From NCBI GenBank assembly GCA_016800925.1, contig JABCPU010000080.1:62001-126000 (forward strand): a DNA stretch of 64,000 bases, written 5' to 3'. The first letter of the stretch is position 1. Every line of letters begins with the position of its first letter. The notes under the pieces are model-generated. The model was not told the origin of the DNA. It worked only from the letters and a program-made list of their open reading frames with translations, and did no database searches. The translations under genes and the position numbers were made by a program. Of the stretch, positions 1 to 12,022 are shown piece after piece. The DNA comes from Suillus spraguei. Its lineage: Eukaryota; Basidiomycota; Agaricomycetes; Boletales; Suillaceae.

Positions 1-1501
1 GCTCTGAGGCAATGGAGATATTGGAGGGGAGGATTCTTCCTTGGATGGAGATACCGAAGGTAACGGAGGTGTCGGATTGGATTTTCCTGCCATGGACGTG
101 TGTCCGGAGGCAGCGGTGATGCGGATGGGGTTAATGGCATTCCCTGTACAGTAGTTCGGAACTCGATGCTGCCCAATACCCAGTCAATCAACGGATTGTG
201 TCGGGTGAGCCAGCTATATCCGAGAACGATATAACATGAGGAATCCAAAGGGGTGACGTAGAACGTGTCAGAAGTGATTACCCTGGAGGAAGAATCGGAC
301 AGATAAGTTTATGGCTTCGACGTTGCACGGGTTGGGCCAATGCAACCTCATCCCCGCAAGGAGTCAGGAGGGTTGCAGACTAATTTTTTGCCTCATCTGA
401 GGCTTCCGATTCCATTTCCGAGTGGCATGGTAGCACGGCCTTTGGCAGCGTGTGAAGTGGATTTGGTGCATTCCCGGGCAGTGGACCAGGTCCGCCGCAG
501 AACATACAGAGCCTTTTTGTCGATATGCCTCTGACGCTCCTGGTGGTTAGCTTTCCATTCTGTACCATGATGTTAGGGAGATCCGAGGACCTCCGGGCAG
601 AGGAGGTTGTAGAGATACGGTTTATTGAATTTGGGCGCATCAGATCCGGACGAGTTGGAGTTTGTCCGGTGATGTTGACTGCCTAGGAGGGATTGGAAGA
701 GGTGGTTTTACTCTCTTGGGTGACTTCACCCCTCTTCTCCCAGTAACAGGCGTCGATGGTCTGGGCGAGAGTCTTAAACTCCGAAAGGGTAGTGGTTTTA
801 CCCATGCGACTAATCTCATCTTTGATTCGGCCAGAAGTCCATTGTAAGAATTGGCATCAATAGGCTCCGTCTCCCCATTCGCGTACTTGGGAGGCAAGTC
901 ACTGGAATTCTACAACATACTTGTTGATGCGCTGTCTGTCATGCATGTGGAGTTGTTCTAACTGCATCTCTGCATCTCCAGAGGGATCGTGAGGTCCAAA
1001 GTTGGTTTGGAGCTCGAGCATGAACTCGGAGTAGTCATCCATCCAGTCCGAGGTTGCTATATCCATCCAAAAGGAGATCAGGTTCAAACCACTCGAGAGC
1101 CATACCCTTAAGGTAGGATTGGGCAAAATTGACTTTAGCGCATCCAGAACGGAAAGCGTTAGGTTTGCTCTGGAAGTTGAGCTCACATTGGACGAAGAAT
1201 GCCTGGAGCTTGCGAGGTTCGGATCCATCAAAGGTATCCAGTTCATGGACTTTGACTTTGCTATCATCCAAGGTGGGGTACAATGGCTACTGCGAGCGAG
1301 GTGATTAATGGCCATGGATAGTTGGGCTAGGACCCGGTCCTGAGGGCTCAGATGGATTCTATCTTCTTCGTCATCCGGGTCCTCATTGTCCGGATCATCA
1401 CCTTCATCATCTGGTGGGTTACCACACAGCTCATCATCAAAGTGAATGGTTGGGCGTGAGTTGGAGTCTGGGTCATCCGGGTTCTGAGTTGGTGTTACCG
1501 G
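1..1501 (-). pseudogene. Ty3/gypsy gag-protease remnant (main part)
   Basis: This is the main part of a Gag-protease coding region of a Ty3/gypsy retrotransposon, read right to left and cut by the left window edge. It starts with a Pro/Asp/Glu-rich stretch (about 1500-1330). A retrotransposon-gag core follows around 1283-900, including the segment FDGSEPRKLQAFFVQCELNF and later WMDDYSEFMLELQTNFGPHD. A degenerate zinc knuckle (CMFCGGPGP) lies near 500. From about 290 to 160 comes the flap end of an aspartic protease (VLGYSWLTRHNPLIDW). The frame changes at least at 1283/1035, 900 and 640, and the catalytic DSGA-type motif is missing, so it is dead. The first codons of the same gag lie at 6421-6251, on the other side of an inserted LTR element. 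Family assignment is firm. The break points are approximate. Confidence 0.85.
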
Positions 1502-1824
1502 TGTAACGAACATATTGGCGCTGGGCTTGAAAACCCCATATTTTGACACTCGTCTCACGTCTACAGGAGTTACCACTTGTCCATGGCCATCTTACCCCTT
1601 TAGCAGTACAGGCAGCATCCCACGCTTACTGCAGCAACTTACCGCTGACCTCGACACTTGTTTCACACATAAGTTAGACTTGAACTTGACCATACTGAAT
1701 AGGCATCCCCCTTTAGGGTCGAACGTCTTGCCTTTGCAAGTGAAGCAGACTAGTAGAGCGCAAGACTGCATACTAGTTTAGGCCAGTGTTTTATCTACAG
1801 CCCAAGCTAGATTGTATCTTTACA
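1502..1824 (+). repeat. Left LTR (family L1), internally deleted
   Basis: It matches the first about 125 and last about 190 bases of the 964-bp LTR at 5292-6255. The middle, from the cgcttactgcag area at 1625-1635 onward, is missing. It keeps both termini (TGTAAC, TTACA). Members of the same family lie at 8597-9481 (truncated) and 10555-11532 (reverse). Confidence 0.85.
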
Positions 1825-1930
1825 ACTGGAGCCCACCTGAGGGGTCCTTTGGTATAGTTTTGTTCTTGTCTCAATCGCTTACCGCACATTGTCACCACAG
1901 TTATTACTGCACCGCTACGCTACTGATAAG

Positions 1931-2707
1931 ATGTCTGACAGATTTTGCATGCCACTGCGCCGCACGGCAGCGGCACCATACTTCGACGGCAACCCAAGAG
2001 AATTGCTAATGTTCTCGCTACTGTAGATGAGCTGGCAGACTTGGCCGGCATTGCTGATAAAGCACGCATCAAGGCAGCTATACGCTACGCAGATCCTGAC
2101 GAAGCAGAAGTATGGGAATGTCTTGATGAATACAATGGTAACAGCTTCGTAGACTTCGCTAATGCTATTTTGCACTTGTACCCAGATGTGGCCTATTACG
2201 TTCAACGCACAGTTACGCTGAAGCAGTCGCTCCGCTGGCAGACCCCTATCAGGGAAACGCTATTGAGCACTCTGACGCTGATGTACTGCAACAAGTTACG
2301 GCATTGGAAATCACTACGCTGAGCAAGTATCGCTACCGCTCGAAGATACCGCACCACGGCGGTTCAGCAATCGCTAACAGCACCAAGTACAGACAGCACT
2401 ACGCTACCTACAGCACTACCGTGCAAGGATACGGCATCCCTGCCAGTCCAAGCGCTCATGAAAGTTTGTCCCTGAATGAACCACGCTACACTGACGACAC
2501 TACATTTTGCACCGTTATACAGACAGCGACGCATACCGCTCGCTAGAAGAAACAGACGAAATGGCAATTGACTTGGTTAGCACTGACATTTTACCGACAG
2601 AACTCTTGACGGTCACAGAGCATACACACTCTCAAGATGAAGTACTGCAGACCGCTAGCACTGATAGCGAAGAAGTTATAGAAGTATCACTGGAAAGTAT
2701 AGTATAG
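1931..2707 (+). pseudogene. Decayed gag of the L1 LTR element
   Basis: The ATG at 1931 reads MSDRFCMPLRRTAAAPYFDG, and the frame then shifts near 1990. The next frame carries VDELADLAGIADKARIKAAI and RYADPDEAEVWECLDEYNG, ending FVDFANAILHLYP. This is the N-terminal Gag pattern of basidiomycete LTR elements (an FDGxPxxL start, then an AERIKAAIRYA-like helix). Further frame changes follow, and the last open stretch (2507-2707) is acidic and ends at 2707. It is not functional as read. No zinc knuckle, protease or polymerase domain can be seen downstream. Confidence 0.6.
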
Positions 2708-3758
2708 TAGAAGTGCCGATGCATACCGCAGAAGCAACATTTACCACTCAAACTGTTACCGCACGTTTACTGCTGACACCTAAAGAAACGTTCACACAGG
2801 AGCTATTCAGCTGAACTCGCAGACTGCATGTGCCTACTGCCGTGTGTTGACCGCTGTGTTAGTATGCAAAGACGATGGTCTTACCAGGCCATACTGCATT
2901 CCTAGCCTTACCATGGCTAGAAGGTTTATTATCGACTACGGCATACATTCTTGCGGCAGATGACGAAGCGCGGCCTACCCCCGCTAGTTGTCCGCCAACT
3001 ATTGTCCCACAGTACCGCAGGCCATCGCATGCTTGCATAGCGCTACAGCAGTACGAACACAGATCACCAGGTTTTCATTGCAGAAGAAGAAGCTAACCCC
3101 AGAAGTCAACCGTCAAAAGACCCAAGCATATACCCGCCAGCGGAAACCCCAACGGCACATTCATTACCCTACACCACCGACATTCGCTAATACCACCCTC
3201 GTTACTTGATCATAAAAACAAAGAAAAGAATACTGCACACGTAGATAGTCTCTGTTTTACCCCAGGTTTCATCTGGCGATCAGTTTCACACTTTCAACGC
3301 ATGCCCACACGGCATCACTTACATAGTTAGGCTAAACACAGACTTTATTAGGTAGAAGGACTATATCGATTGGACAAGGAATACCGTGCACCGCTAAAGT
3401 ACTATACACCTTTTTCTTCTAATGCGTAGGCAGCACACTGGCCATTGATTGATAAAGACAGGAGATATCACGCCAAAGCTTACCCAGCAGCAATACCACA
3501 GGCATAGATGAAGACAGGCAACGAAGAAGACAAGACGAGCGGAACCTCGCAACAGACTTGCAGTATCAGTTCAGTTTTTGTTTACCACGAGCATGCGCTT
3601 ACTATACGTTACCATTTACCTTAGGTGTCAAATGGACTATGACTGGCGCTAGGACTTGGACATGGAGGCATTGGACTTATTGGACCTCCCAAGGACTTAG
3701 GCGTTCACACTGTGTTTTTGTTCTGGAGCCGCCAGGACCCCTATCATTGCGGCAACTA

Positions 3759-5028
3759 TTATATTGTACAAGGACTATAGTACAGAGCAAAGGTACAAGT
3801 ACAGAAGAAGAGAAAGAAGTATCTACAGGCGGCACCTCTTTTGCGGCAGTTCATGCAGCCGCGGAGAAAGTTCATATTCCCCGCCAACTCCCTCATCATC
3901 CCCTCCATCTGCATGAAGGTGCCTGGGCCTCTTCTAGCCTTGCCACCATAAGGAAGTCCAAGTTCTCCCCCTCCAAGTCTTGAAGCCGCTGCGCCACATT
4001 GAGCTTCTTCCTCAGACTCTTCCCTCCACCGCTGCAAAGACTGCCCTTTCCAGCGATTTTTGCTGGGCGGGAGGGAGAGGCGACACGCTGGCTCACTGTC
4101 AGTCACCTCAATGACTTCATCGGTTTTTTGATTACTGCCGAGCACCTTGAGTGCCGGGGCAGCACCACTGGCGGTGTCTTTGCCACGGGATGCACCCTCT
4201 TGCGACGAACTAAAGACAAAACGAGTTAGCACAAAGTTAAGTCAAGAAAGAGAGAAAAGACTCACTGGTGTTATGGGAACACCTGTGCTTAACTTGCGGC
4301 AATGGTCGCAGACCTTGCCCTTCACCGTCAGACATTGGTCCCCTTGGCGCAGGTGTCACACTTGTAGGATGCCTGGGTTCCCAGCGGCATGCGGGCAGTC
4401 TTAGGCTAAAGTGAAATCAGTAAAAGCTAAGTCAAAGAAGAAAGGAACTCACAGGCGCTGCCTATTAGCACTTCCATTGACTTGTGGAGAAGGCCGCGCT
4501 ACCTTCTTGGGCGCAGGTGCTGCTTCCTCCTCCTCCTCCTCCCCTCCTCCTCCTCTCTCCTCCTCAGGCTCTTCCTCCAAGGCCGCTTCTTCCCCTTCCC
4601 TTGTCAGCTACCGCAGGCTCAATGGAGCTGCGGCAGCCTTCTTCTTCTCCTCAGCCCTTTTCAGCAGCAGGACTCCAGAATAGGCATTCACCGTAGGCAT
4701 GATGGCGGTTGCCTCCATGACTTCTTCAGGCATCAAGCCCAGGTTGAGGCCATGTACCGCGCCTTTGCAGCGGCACTCTTCTACATCACGCTAAGAGAAA
4801 AGTTAGTACCAATACCGCTAAAAGAAGAAGAAAAAAGAAAGACATACGAAGAATTGTTCCCATGCTTTCACCCACATCCCTTTTTCCTCCAGCAGCTCCT
4901 CCTTGTCATCAGGTGCCGTCAGGATCAGGCCGTCCAAATGCTCTTGAAGGGCGGCAAGTTTCTTCTGCACTGCAGATGGCGCGGCGGCAAGCAGCGGGAG
5001 CAGAGGCATCAAAGGTGAAGGTTGACAT
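3759..5028 (-). pseudogene. Spliced antisense gene inside the LTR element
   Basis: A minus-strand gene runs opposite to the element. The ATG at 5028 reads MSTFTFDASAP, then shifts frame by one into a helical segment QKKLAALQEHLDGLILTAPD. Three good introns are visible on this strand: 4847-4791 (57 nt), 4452-4406 (47 nt) and 4265-4210 (56 nt), all GT...AG. Exon 2 begins RDVEECRCKGAVHGLNLG. A Lys/Glu-rich run follows, then Cys pairs (CDTC, CDHC, CMNCRKRGAACR) that resemble a degenerate zinc-binding repeat, and a tail ending at 3759. There are frameshifts in exon 1 and at the CDTC...CDHC region. Function unknown. It may be a captured host gene or a conserved accessory gene of this family. Confidence 0.5.
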
Positions 5029-5291
5029 GATGGTTCGAAGTAAAGATGGGAGAAAGTGGAGAAGTCCAATGATGCCCTTTTGTAGGGAACGGTAATTTTG
5101 TGACCACACCACGTCACACTCCGCTGCATTGTCCACAGTCACAGCATGGCACGTCCACAATTCCACGTCTGCACAGCAAATTCCGCTTACACGTCCCATC
5201 ACATGATCTTGATATCGCTTGAATTCTTGCTAAGTCCCTTACCAGCGGGATAGTTGACCGGGGACGGTCAGTTTCTAAAGTTCCTAGGGGA

Positions 5292-6255
5292 TGTAACAAA
5301 CATATTGGTGCTGGGCTTAAAACCCCATATTTTGACACTCGTCTCATGTCTACAGGAGTTACCACTTGTCCATGGCCGTCTTACCCCTTTAGCAGTACCG
5401 GCGGCATCCCACGCTTACCACACACCATACCGACTGCCGCACCACGTTCCACGAACCGATGTCCTTCCATGTCCTTGCCACATCTGCATAGCTCCATTTG
5501 GTGCGTAGTTTGTTTCCTGTTCGTTATCACTGATTCCACGGCAAGCCTTATTACATGTTGCCTCGTGCCGCAGCACCTCGTGCTATGTTTACTTACGGCA
5601 GTTACTACACTCCAGCACTACTGATCTCGCCTAGAGTATTCCAAGTACATATGAATTAGGATATATGCACCACATACCCCGCACGATACAGTACCTGATT
5701 TTACCCCATTGCACGTACTATAGGTCAGGATTACTGTCTAGCTCTGGATCTACCCAGTAGTGGACATAGTCTTTAAAGTTCCCTTATCGCTCGTTAATTC
5801 ATCATGCTCGTTCTCCGTTACCACTGGCATACCGCTGGACTTTGGATTGTTACTTTGACTGAACTTCTGACGCTCTGCTACTTTACCGCTGAAAGTACCA
5901 TGGACTTCTTTACTGTTTCATTGCACCGCTCGCAACCTTACCGCTACTGCTGAGACCACCGCTCAACATTGCTCGCTCAATGCTACTGTTACTGACCTTA
6001 TCTCGACAACGGTAGCACCGCTACGTGCGACGCTAGTTCCAGCGGTATCATTGCTGACCGCAGCAACTTACCGCTGACCTCGACGCTTGTTTCGCACATA
6101 AGTTAGACTCAAACTTGACCATACTGAATAGGCATCCCCCTTTAGGGTAGAATGCTCTTGTTCTTACAAGTGAAGCAGACTAGATGGAGCGCAAGACTAA
6201 CATACTAGTTTAGGCAGTGGTTTATCTACAGCCCAAGCTAGGTTGTATCTTTACA
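5292..6255 (+). repeat. Right LTR (family L1), full length
   Basis: A 964-bp LTR with TGTAAC...TTACA ends. It is rich in the short motif ACCGCT, repeated in many variants across 5820-6090, which gives it an unusual CCGCT/ACTG-rich texture. It is about the same length as the reverse copy 10555-11532 (978 bp). Confidence 0.85.
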
Positions 6256-6421
6256 CCAGATCTGGTCTGGCTTGACGGGCAGAAATACTTTGACCTATGT
6301 CACTCATGCTTGCGCGGCGTTGAGAGAAATTGGTGAATGTTTGGACAATGGGTGTGGGATCTTGTTGGATCGGACCAAGTCCGGCTCCTCGGAGAGTGTT
6401 CTGAGTTTTACAGGGAGGCAT
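6251..6421 (-). pseudogene. N-terminal piece of the same Ty3 gag
   Basis: A minus-strand ATG at 6421 opens about 56 codons (start MPPCKTQNTLRGAGLGP, end SARQARPDLV) and stops inside the LTR that begins at 6255. It lies 52 bp downstream of the inner end of the Ty3 LTR at 6474, which is where a gag start is expected. If the element at 1502-6255 and one copy of the 4-base duplication (ccgg before, ccag after) are ignored, codon DLV continues in frame into TPTQNPDDPDS of the 1-1501 remnant. Both pieces were therefore one gene before the insertion. Confidence 0.7.
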
Positions 6422-6473
6422 GATATGGAATGGTTTTAGAAAGTTACTTGGAAAGGTTTGAGTTCGAATATAC

Positions 6474-7978
6474 TGTTGAGACCATACTCAAGGGGTGAAA
6501 GATCTGAAGGGCTTTGGCCTCAGTTCGTGCACTGTGCCCCTTGTCCGAGTAATGCCCCTTATTTCAGAGAGGAGATATATGTCCGAAGATCCGGAAGGAG
6601 TTGCGTGGCAGATCCGGATGTCCAAAGGTATCAGATATGGTATGTCCGAAGGTTATCCAGAGCATAGGGATGGAAAGAGGATTAAGGCTAGCTTCAGAAC
6701 AGATTCCTAACTAGAAACTGACAGAGGTAGACTATCCGAAGATAGAGTTGGAGATATAGACTAAAGGAATCAATCCTAAGTCTCGGAAGATGACTTAGAG
6801 CGGAGAGTGTCTCAAGTCCGGAGGAAACAGAATGAGCAGAATCTAAGATGATATTCGAACTAAGGTTCTATGGAGATCTACAAGTGGTTTATATATGGCA
6901 AGTGTCATATACCATACTTCTAATCCCAGATCCGACCATATCCGATCAGATCCGATCGATTCCATTTCCGTCTGGTTCACAGATCCTGTCCATACCACCC
7001 ATCTGAATATGTTCACTTCTCGCACCTTAACTCCCTTGTGTACATCTGCATCTATCTCCTTTCGTCATTCCTCCTGTTTCCGGTATTCCGGTTGTTTATA
7101 TTTCCGTCCTGTGTCACTGATCCGTTTCCTGTGTTCATTTCCGATTCATGATTACTGATCCGCTGTGCATTAACTAATAGACTTCCGTTACACTTCGTAC
7201 ATAGCCCTCAGTCCCGGACTTGTTGATTATCCGTCTTAGATACTCACAGTATATAAACCACTTGTAGATCTCCGTAGAACCTTAGTTCGAATATCATCTT
7301 AGATTCTACTCATTCCGCTTCTTCCGGACTTGAGCCACCCTCTGCTCTAAAGTCACCTTCCAAGACTTAGGATTGATTCCTATAGTCTATATCTCCGACT
7401 CTATCTTCGGATAGTCTACCTCTGTTAGTTTCTAGTTAGGAACTCGTTCCGAAACTAGCCTTAATCTTTGTTCTATCCTTACGTTCCGAATAACCTTTGG
7501 ACGTATCATATCTGATACCTTCGGACGCCCAGATCTGTCACACAACTCCTTCCGGATCTTCGGATGAATAACTTCTCCTTGAAATAAGGGGCATTACTCG
7601 AGAAAGGGGCACAGTGCACGAACTGAGGCCAAAGCCCTTCGGATCTCTCTACCTTTGAGTACGGTCTTAACAGTAAGTATCTAAAATGGATAACGGAAGT
7701 CTATTAGTTAATGTGCAGTGGATCAGTAAGCACAAATCAGAAATGAAACACAGGTAATGGATCAGTGACACAGGATGGAACTATACACAGCCGGAGTACC
7801 GGAAACAGGATAAGTGACGAAAGGAGATAGACGCAGATATACACAAGGGAGATAGAGTGCAGAAGTGAGCACATTCAGATGAGCGATCCGGACAGGATCT
7901 GTGGACCAGATGGAAATCAAATAGATCGGATCTGATCGGATATGGTCGGATCTGAGATCAGAAGTATGGTATATGACA
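6474..7978 (-). mobile_element. 5' LTR of the Ty3 element, split by another LTR
   Basis: The LTR is in two pieces, 6474-6902 and 7673-7978 (about 735 bp together), in minus orientation. It reads TGTCATATACC... at its outer end and ends ...CTCAACA at 6474. A TATA box (tatataaaccac on the minus strand, near 6885-6896) would drive transcription toward the gag start at 6421. The two halves are separated by a same-family LTR in the opposite orientation. Confidence 0.75.
6903..7672 (+). repeat. Solo LTR (family L2) nested in an L2 LTR
   Basis: A 770-bp LTR from TGTCATATACC to GTCTTAACA in plus orientation, with a TATA box (agtatataaaccac) near 7249. It is flanked by gcaag (6898-6902) and gtaag (7673-7677), a 5-bp target duplication with one mismatch. 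The left and right flanks are the 3' and 5' halves of the same LTR family in reverse, so the element landed just upstream of the TATA box of its relative. Confidence 0.8.
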
Positions 7979-8596
7979 CTGGTCCACAGATCCTGTCCAG
8001 ATCACCCATCCGAATGTGCCCACTTCTCACACTCTAACTCCCTTGTGGATATCTGCATCTATCTCCTTTCATCATTCCTCCTGTTTCTGGTATTCCGGCT
8101 GTGTATGTTTCCGTCCTGTGTCACTGATCCATTACCTGTGTTTCATTTCCGACTCGTGCTTACTGATCTGCTGTGCATTAACTAATAGACTTCCATTATA
8201 CATCATACATAGCCCTCAGTTCCAGACTCATTGATCATCTGTACCAGATACTTACAGTATATAAACCACTTGTAGAGCTCCATAGAACCTTAGTTCAAAT
8301 ATCATCTTAGATTCTGCTCATTCTGTTTCCTCCGGACTTGAGTTACTTTCTGCTCTAGTCATCTTCTGAGACTTGGGATTGATTCCTTTAGTCTATATCT
8401 CCGACTCTATCTTCGGATAGTCTATCTCTGTTAGTTTCTAGTTAGGAACTCCTTCGGACGTCCGGATCCATCATTCAACTCCTTCCAGATCTTCAGACAT
8501 ATACCTACCCTCTGAAATAAGGGGATTACTCGGGAAAGGGGCACAGTGCACGAACTGAGGCCAAAGCCCTTCAGATCTTTCACCCTTTGAGTACAG
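7979..8596 (+). repeat. Truncated L2 LTR
   Basis: It starts inside the family consensus (ctggtccacagatcc, equal to the stretch at about 6970) and lacks the first 70 bases. It runs through the TATA region (about 8258) to gagtacag, where the L1-family LTR at 8597 replaces its last eight bases. Confidence 0.75.
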
Positions 8597-9481
8597 TGTA
8601 ACGAACATATTGGCGCTGGACTTGCAACCCCATATTTTGACACTCGTCTCACGTCTACAGGAGTTACCACTTGTCCATGGCCGTCTTACCCCTTTAGCAG
8701 TACCGCCAGCATCCCACGCTTACTGCACACTGTACCAACTGCCGCACCATGTTCCACGTACCGATGTCCTTCCATGTCCTTGCCACGTCCGCATAGCTCC
8801 ATTTGGTGTGTTGTTTGTTTTCTGTTTGTTATCACTGATTCCATGGCAAGCCTTATTACATGTTGCCTCATGCCGCAGCGCCTCGCGCTATGTTTACTTA
8901 TGGTGGTTACTACACTCCAGCGCTACTGATCTCACCTAGAGTATTCCGAGTACATACAATTCAGGATATAAGCACCACGTACCCCACACGATAGAAGTAC
9001 CTGATTTTACACCATTGCACGTACTATAGGTCAGGATTATTGTCTAGCTCTGGATCAACCCAGTAGTGGACATAGTCTTTAAAGTTTCCTTATCGCTCGT
9101 TAATACATCACGCTCGTTCTCTGTTACCACTGGCATACCGCTGGACTTTTGACTGTTACTTTGACTGAACTTCTCACGCACCGCTACTTTACCGCTGAAA
9201 GTACTGCGACTTCTTTACTGTATCCTTGCACCGCTCGCAACCTTACCGCTACCACTGAGACCACTGCTCAACATTGCTCGCTTGATGCAACTGTTACTGA
9301 CCTTATCTTGACCATGGAAGCACTGCTACACCTGACACTAGTTCCGGCGGTATCATCACTGACCGCGGCAACTTACTGCTGACCTTGACGCTTGTTTCAC
9401 ACATAAGTTAGGCTCGAACTTGACCATACTAATAGGCATCCCCCTTTAGGGTCGAACACTCTTGTTCTTACAAGTGAAGCA
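8597..9481 (+). repeat. L1-family LTR, 3'-truncated
   Basis: It begins TGTAACGAACATATTGG and follows the full-length L1 LTR closely until cttacaagtgaagca (9481). The last about 90 bases are missing, and hAT transposon sequence starts immediately after. Confidence 0.8.
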
Positions 9482-10554
9482 TGATTCAAGAAGAATTTCC
9501 CTTGGCGTGAACAAAGGATCAAGTATAATGCTTGTTATCTCACAGCTAACATGTACTCACAATTGTGTTCACAGCTGTCTTGCTCGTGTAATTAATCTCG
9601 GTACCCAAGTACTGATCAGTACATACAGCAAAGCTCTGCATTATGAACCCCACAACCCCCATGCTCACGAGCCAGATACCACCCAGCATTGTGACCATGA
9701 TGAGATTGGCCTCATACGTTCAATATGTGTGAAGGTGGTTTAATTTCTTTCTCTTTGCACACAATTATTTACTGATATTTCAAAGGAACGATCATCCACG
9801 AAGTGAAAGGAACTGTACAAAACAGTGCAAGTCAAGGCTGGCATCTCCCACCCTGCACAACTCCTTCTGAACATGAAGGTTCATTGGTCTTCGACTTATG
9901 TGATGATTAATCGTGCAGAAAGAAATAAAGAGGTGAGTGTAGTCTGCAGTGTTCACTGATGCAATGTTCTGTTTTGACTGATTTCCTGTTTTTCAACAAC
10001 AGCATGTTAATGTCTTTGTGTATGAGATGGGACTACAAGAGCAAGACTTGACGAAACAGGCTAAGATTGACTTCCTTACATTGGCGCCAGCTGAATGGAC
10101 CCGTGTTGGTAAATTCGCTGATCTATTATCTGTATGTTACCTTCGTCATTTGATATAGTGCTGCTGTTGATTTGATATTTCAGTATGCAGATGTTGCTCA
10201 GCAAGCATTCTCTCAGAAGCGAGTACTACACTACATCTTGCTATCCCTGCACTCAAAACTCTCCATAGAGCTTGGTCTTCACATGCAGGACAGCCAAAAT
10301 ATGCACGTTTTGCACCTGCATTACACTCTGCTGCACAAAAGCTCAATGAATATTACAAGAAGACCACTGGCTCCCCGGCCTATGTCATGACCATGTGTAT
10401 GTGCTGACTGTTTCATGTTCCATGTGTCTTCGATGTTAATGTTGCACACAGTGCTTGATCTGATAGGTAAAATGTTGTATTTCAAGAAGAACTTGCCAGA
10501 AGATTTGCAAGATGACATTCTTGCTTGTGCTGAATGAGTGGTATGTCTGACCGA

Positions 10555-11532
10555 TGTAAAGATACAACCTAACCTGGGCTGTAGATGAACTACCTCCTAA
10601 GTTAGTATGTGAGTCTTGCGCTCCATCTAGTCTGCTTCACTTGTGAGAACAAGAGTGTTTGACCCTAAAGGGGGATGCCTATTAGTATGGTCAAGTTCGA
10701 GTCAAACTTATGTGCGAAAGAAGCATCGTGGTCAGCGGTAAGTTGCCACGGTCAGCGATGATGCTGCCGGAACTAGCATTGTGTGTAGCAGTGCTACTGT
10801 GGTCGAGATATAGTCAGAAACAGTTGTGTCGAGCAAGCGATGTCGAGCGATGATATCAGCGGTAACGGTAAAGTCGCGGTAACGTAAAGTTGCGAGCAGT
10901 GTGAGGAAACAGTAAAGAAAGCCACAGTACTTTCAGCGGTAAAGTAGCGGTGTGTGAGAAGTTCAGTCAAAGTAACAGTCAAAAGTCCAGCGGTATGCCA
11001 GCGGTAACGGAGAATGAGCGTGATAGATTAACAAGCAATAAGGAACTTTAAAGACTATGTCCACTACTGGGTAGATCCAGAGCTAGACAATAATCCTGAC
11101 CTATAGTACGTGCAATGGTGTAAAATCAGGTACTGTATCGTGCGGGGTACGCAGTGCTTATATCCTAAATCATATGTACTTGGAATACTCTAGGCAAGAT
11201 CAGTAGCGCTGGAGTGTAGCAACCGCCATAAGTAAACATAGCGCGAGGCACTGCAGCACAAGGCAACATGTAATAAGGCTTGCTGTGGAATCAGTGATAA
11301 CAAACATAAAACAAATGACGCACCAAATGGAGCTATGCGGATGCGGCAAGGACATGGGAGGACATCAGTATGTGGAACATGGTGCAGTAGTCGGTACGGT
11401 GTGCGGTAAGCATGGGATGCCGCCAGTAATGCTAAAGGGGTAAGACAGCCATGGACAAGTGGTAACTCCTATAGACGTGAGACAAGTGTCAAAAGATGGG
11501 GTTTTAAGCCCAGCGCCAATATGTTCGTTACA
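10555..11532 (-). repeat. Solo L1-family LTR inside a hAT intron
   Basis: A 978-bp reverse copy of the L1 LTR (tgtaaagatacaacc ... atgttcgttaca). It lies between gtatgtctgaccga and ctgaactattcaccag, which together make a normal intron of the transposase gene. The flanking ccga and ctga form a 4-bp target duplication with one mismatch, the same size as at the 1502-6255 element. Confidence 0.8.
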
Positions 11533-12022
11533 CTGAACTATTCACCAGCTCGCATTCACTTACAAACCATGTAGTTCGAGGCTCGCTATCTTGAATTGGG
11601 CCAAGCAGCATCCATGTTGCAACCATCACTGGCCAAGAAAGGGAAGGCTAGCAGGCTTAAGAAGTTCATTCACGAGACACAAAGCTCCAATGAAGACGAC
11701 AATGACAGCACTGTTATCACTCATACAGATCCATCTAGACCATGGTATGCAAGTTTTAAAAACTATGTTGATGCTGTAGAGACAAAACCTCCACCAGGAA
11801 TGAGTGCAATTCAATGGTCGGGAGTAAGTACACAACTGAGTCCATCTCTTCTTGCTACTGACTGGTTCTTTGTTGTAGATTAACGGACACAGATATGGGG
11901 CAGTATGGACATCAATTGCTCATGACTACCTGTCAATTATGGCATCATCAGTTTCGAGTGAGCGTGCGTTCTCGCAGGGTGGTATCACTATCAGCAAGCG
12001 CCGAAACCATCTCAAAGGTGAC

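Larger units (their letters stand above)
1502..6255 (+). mobile_element. Non-autonomous LTR retrotransposon inserted in the Ty3 gag
   Basis: A 4754-bp element bounded by related direct LTRs (1502-1824 and 5292-6255), each starting TGTAAC and ending TTACA. A primer-binding-site-like TGGAGCCCACCTGAG lies two bases after the left LTR (1827). The purine-rich cctagggga lies directly before the right LTR (5283-5291). The interior (3.47 kb) holds a decayed plus-strand gag (1931-2707) and a spliced antisense gene (3759-5028). No reverse transcriptase, RNase H or integrase is visible, so it would depend on another element. It is flanked by ccgg/ccag, an imperfect 4-bp target duplication. The two LTRs differ by a 640-bp deletion in the left one, so the copy is old or rearranged. 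Confidence 0.8.

Noticed and set aside
4411..4696. Plus-strand Ser/Pro-rich open frames
   Set aside because: They are the reverse side of a Glu/Lys-rich stretch of the antisense gene, which has good introns; the plus-strand frames have none.
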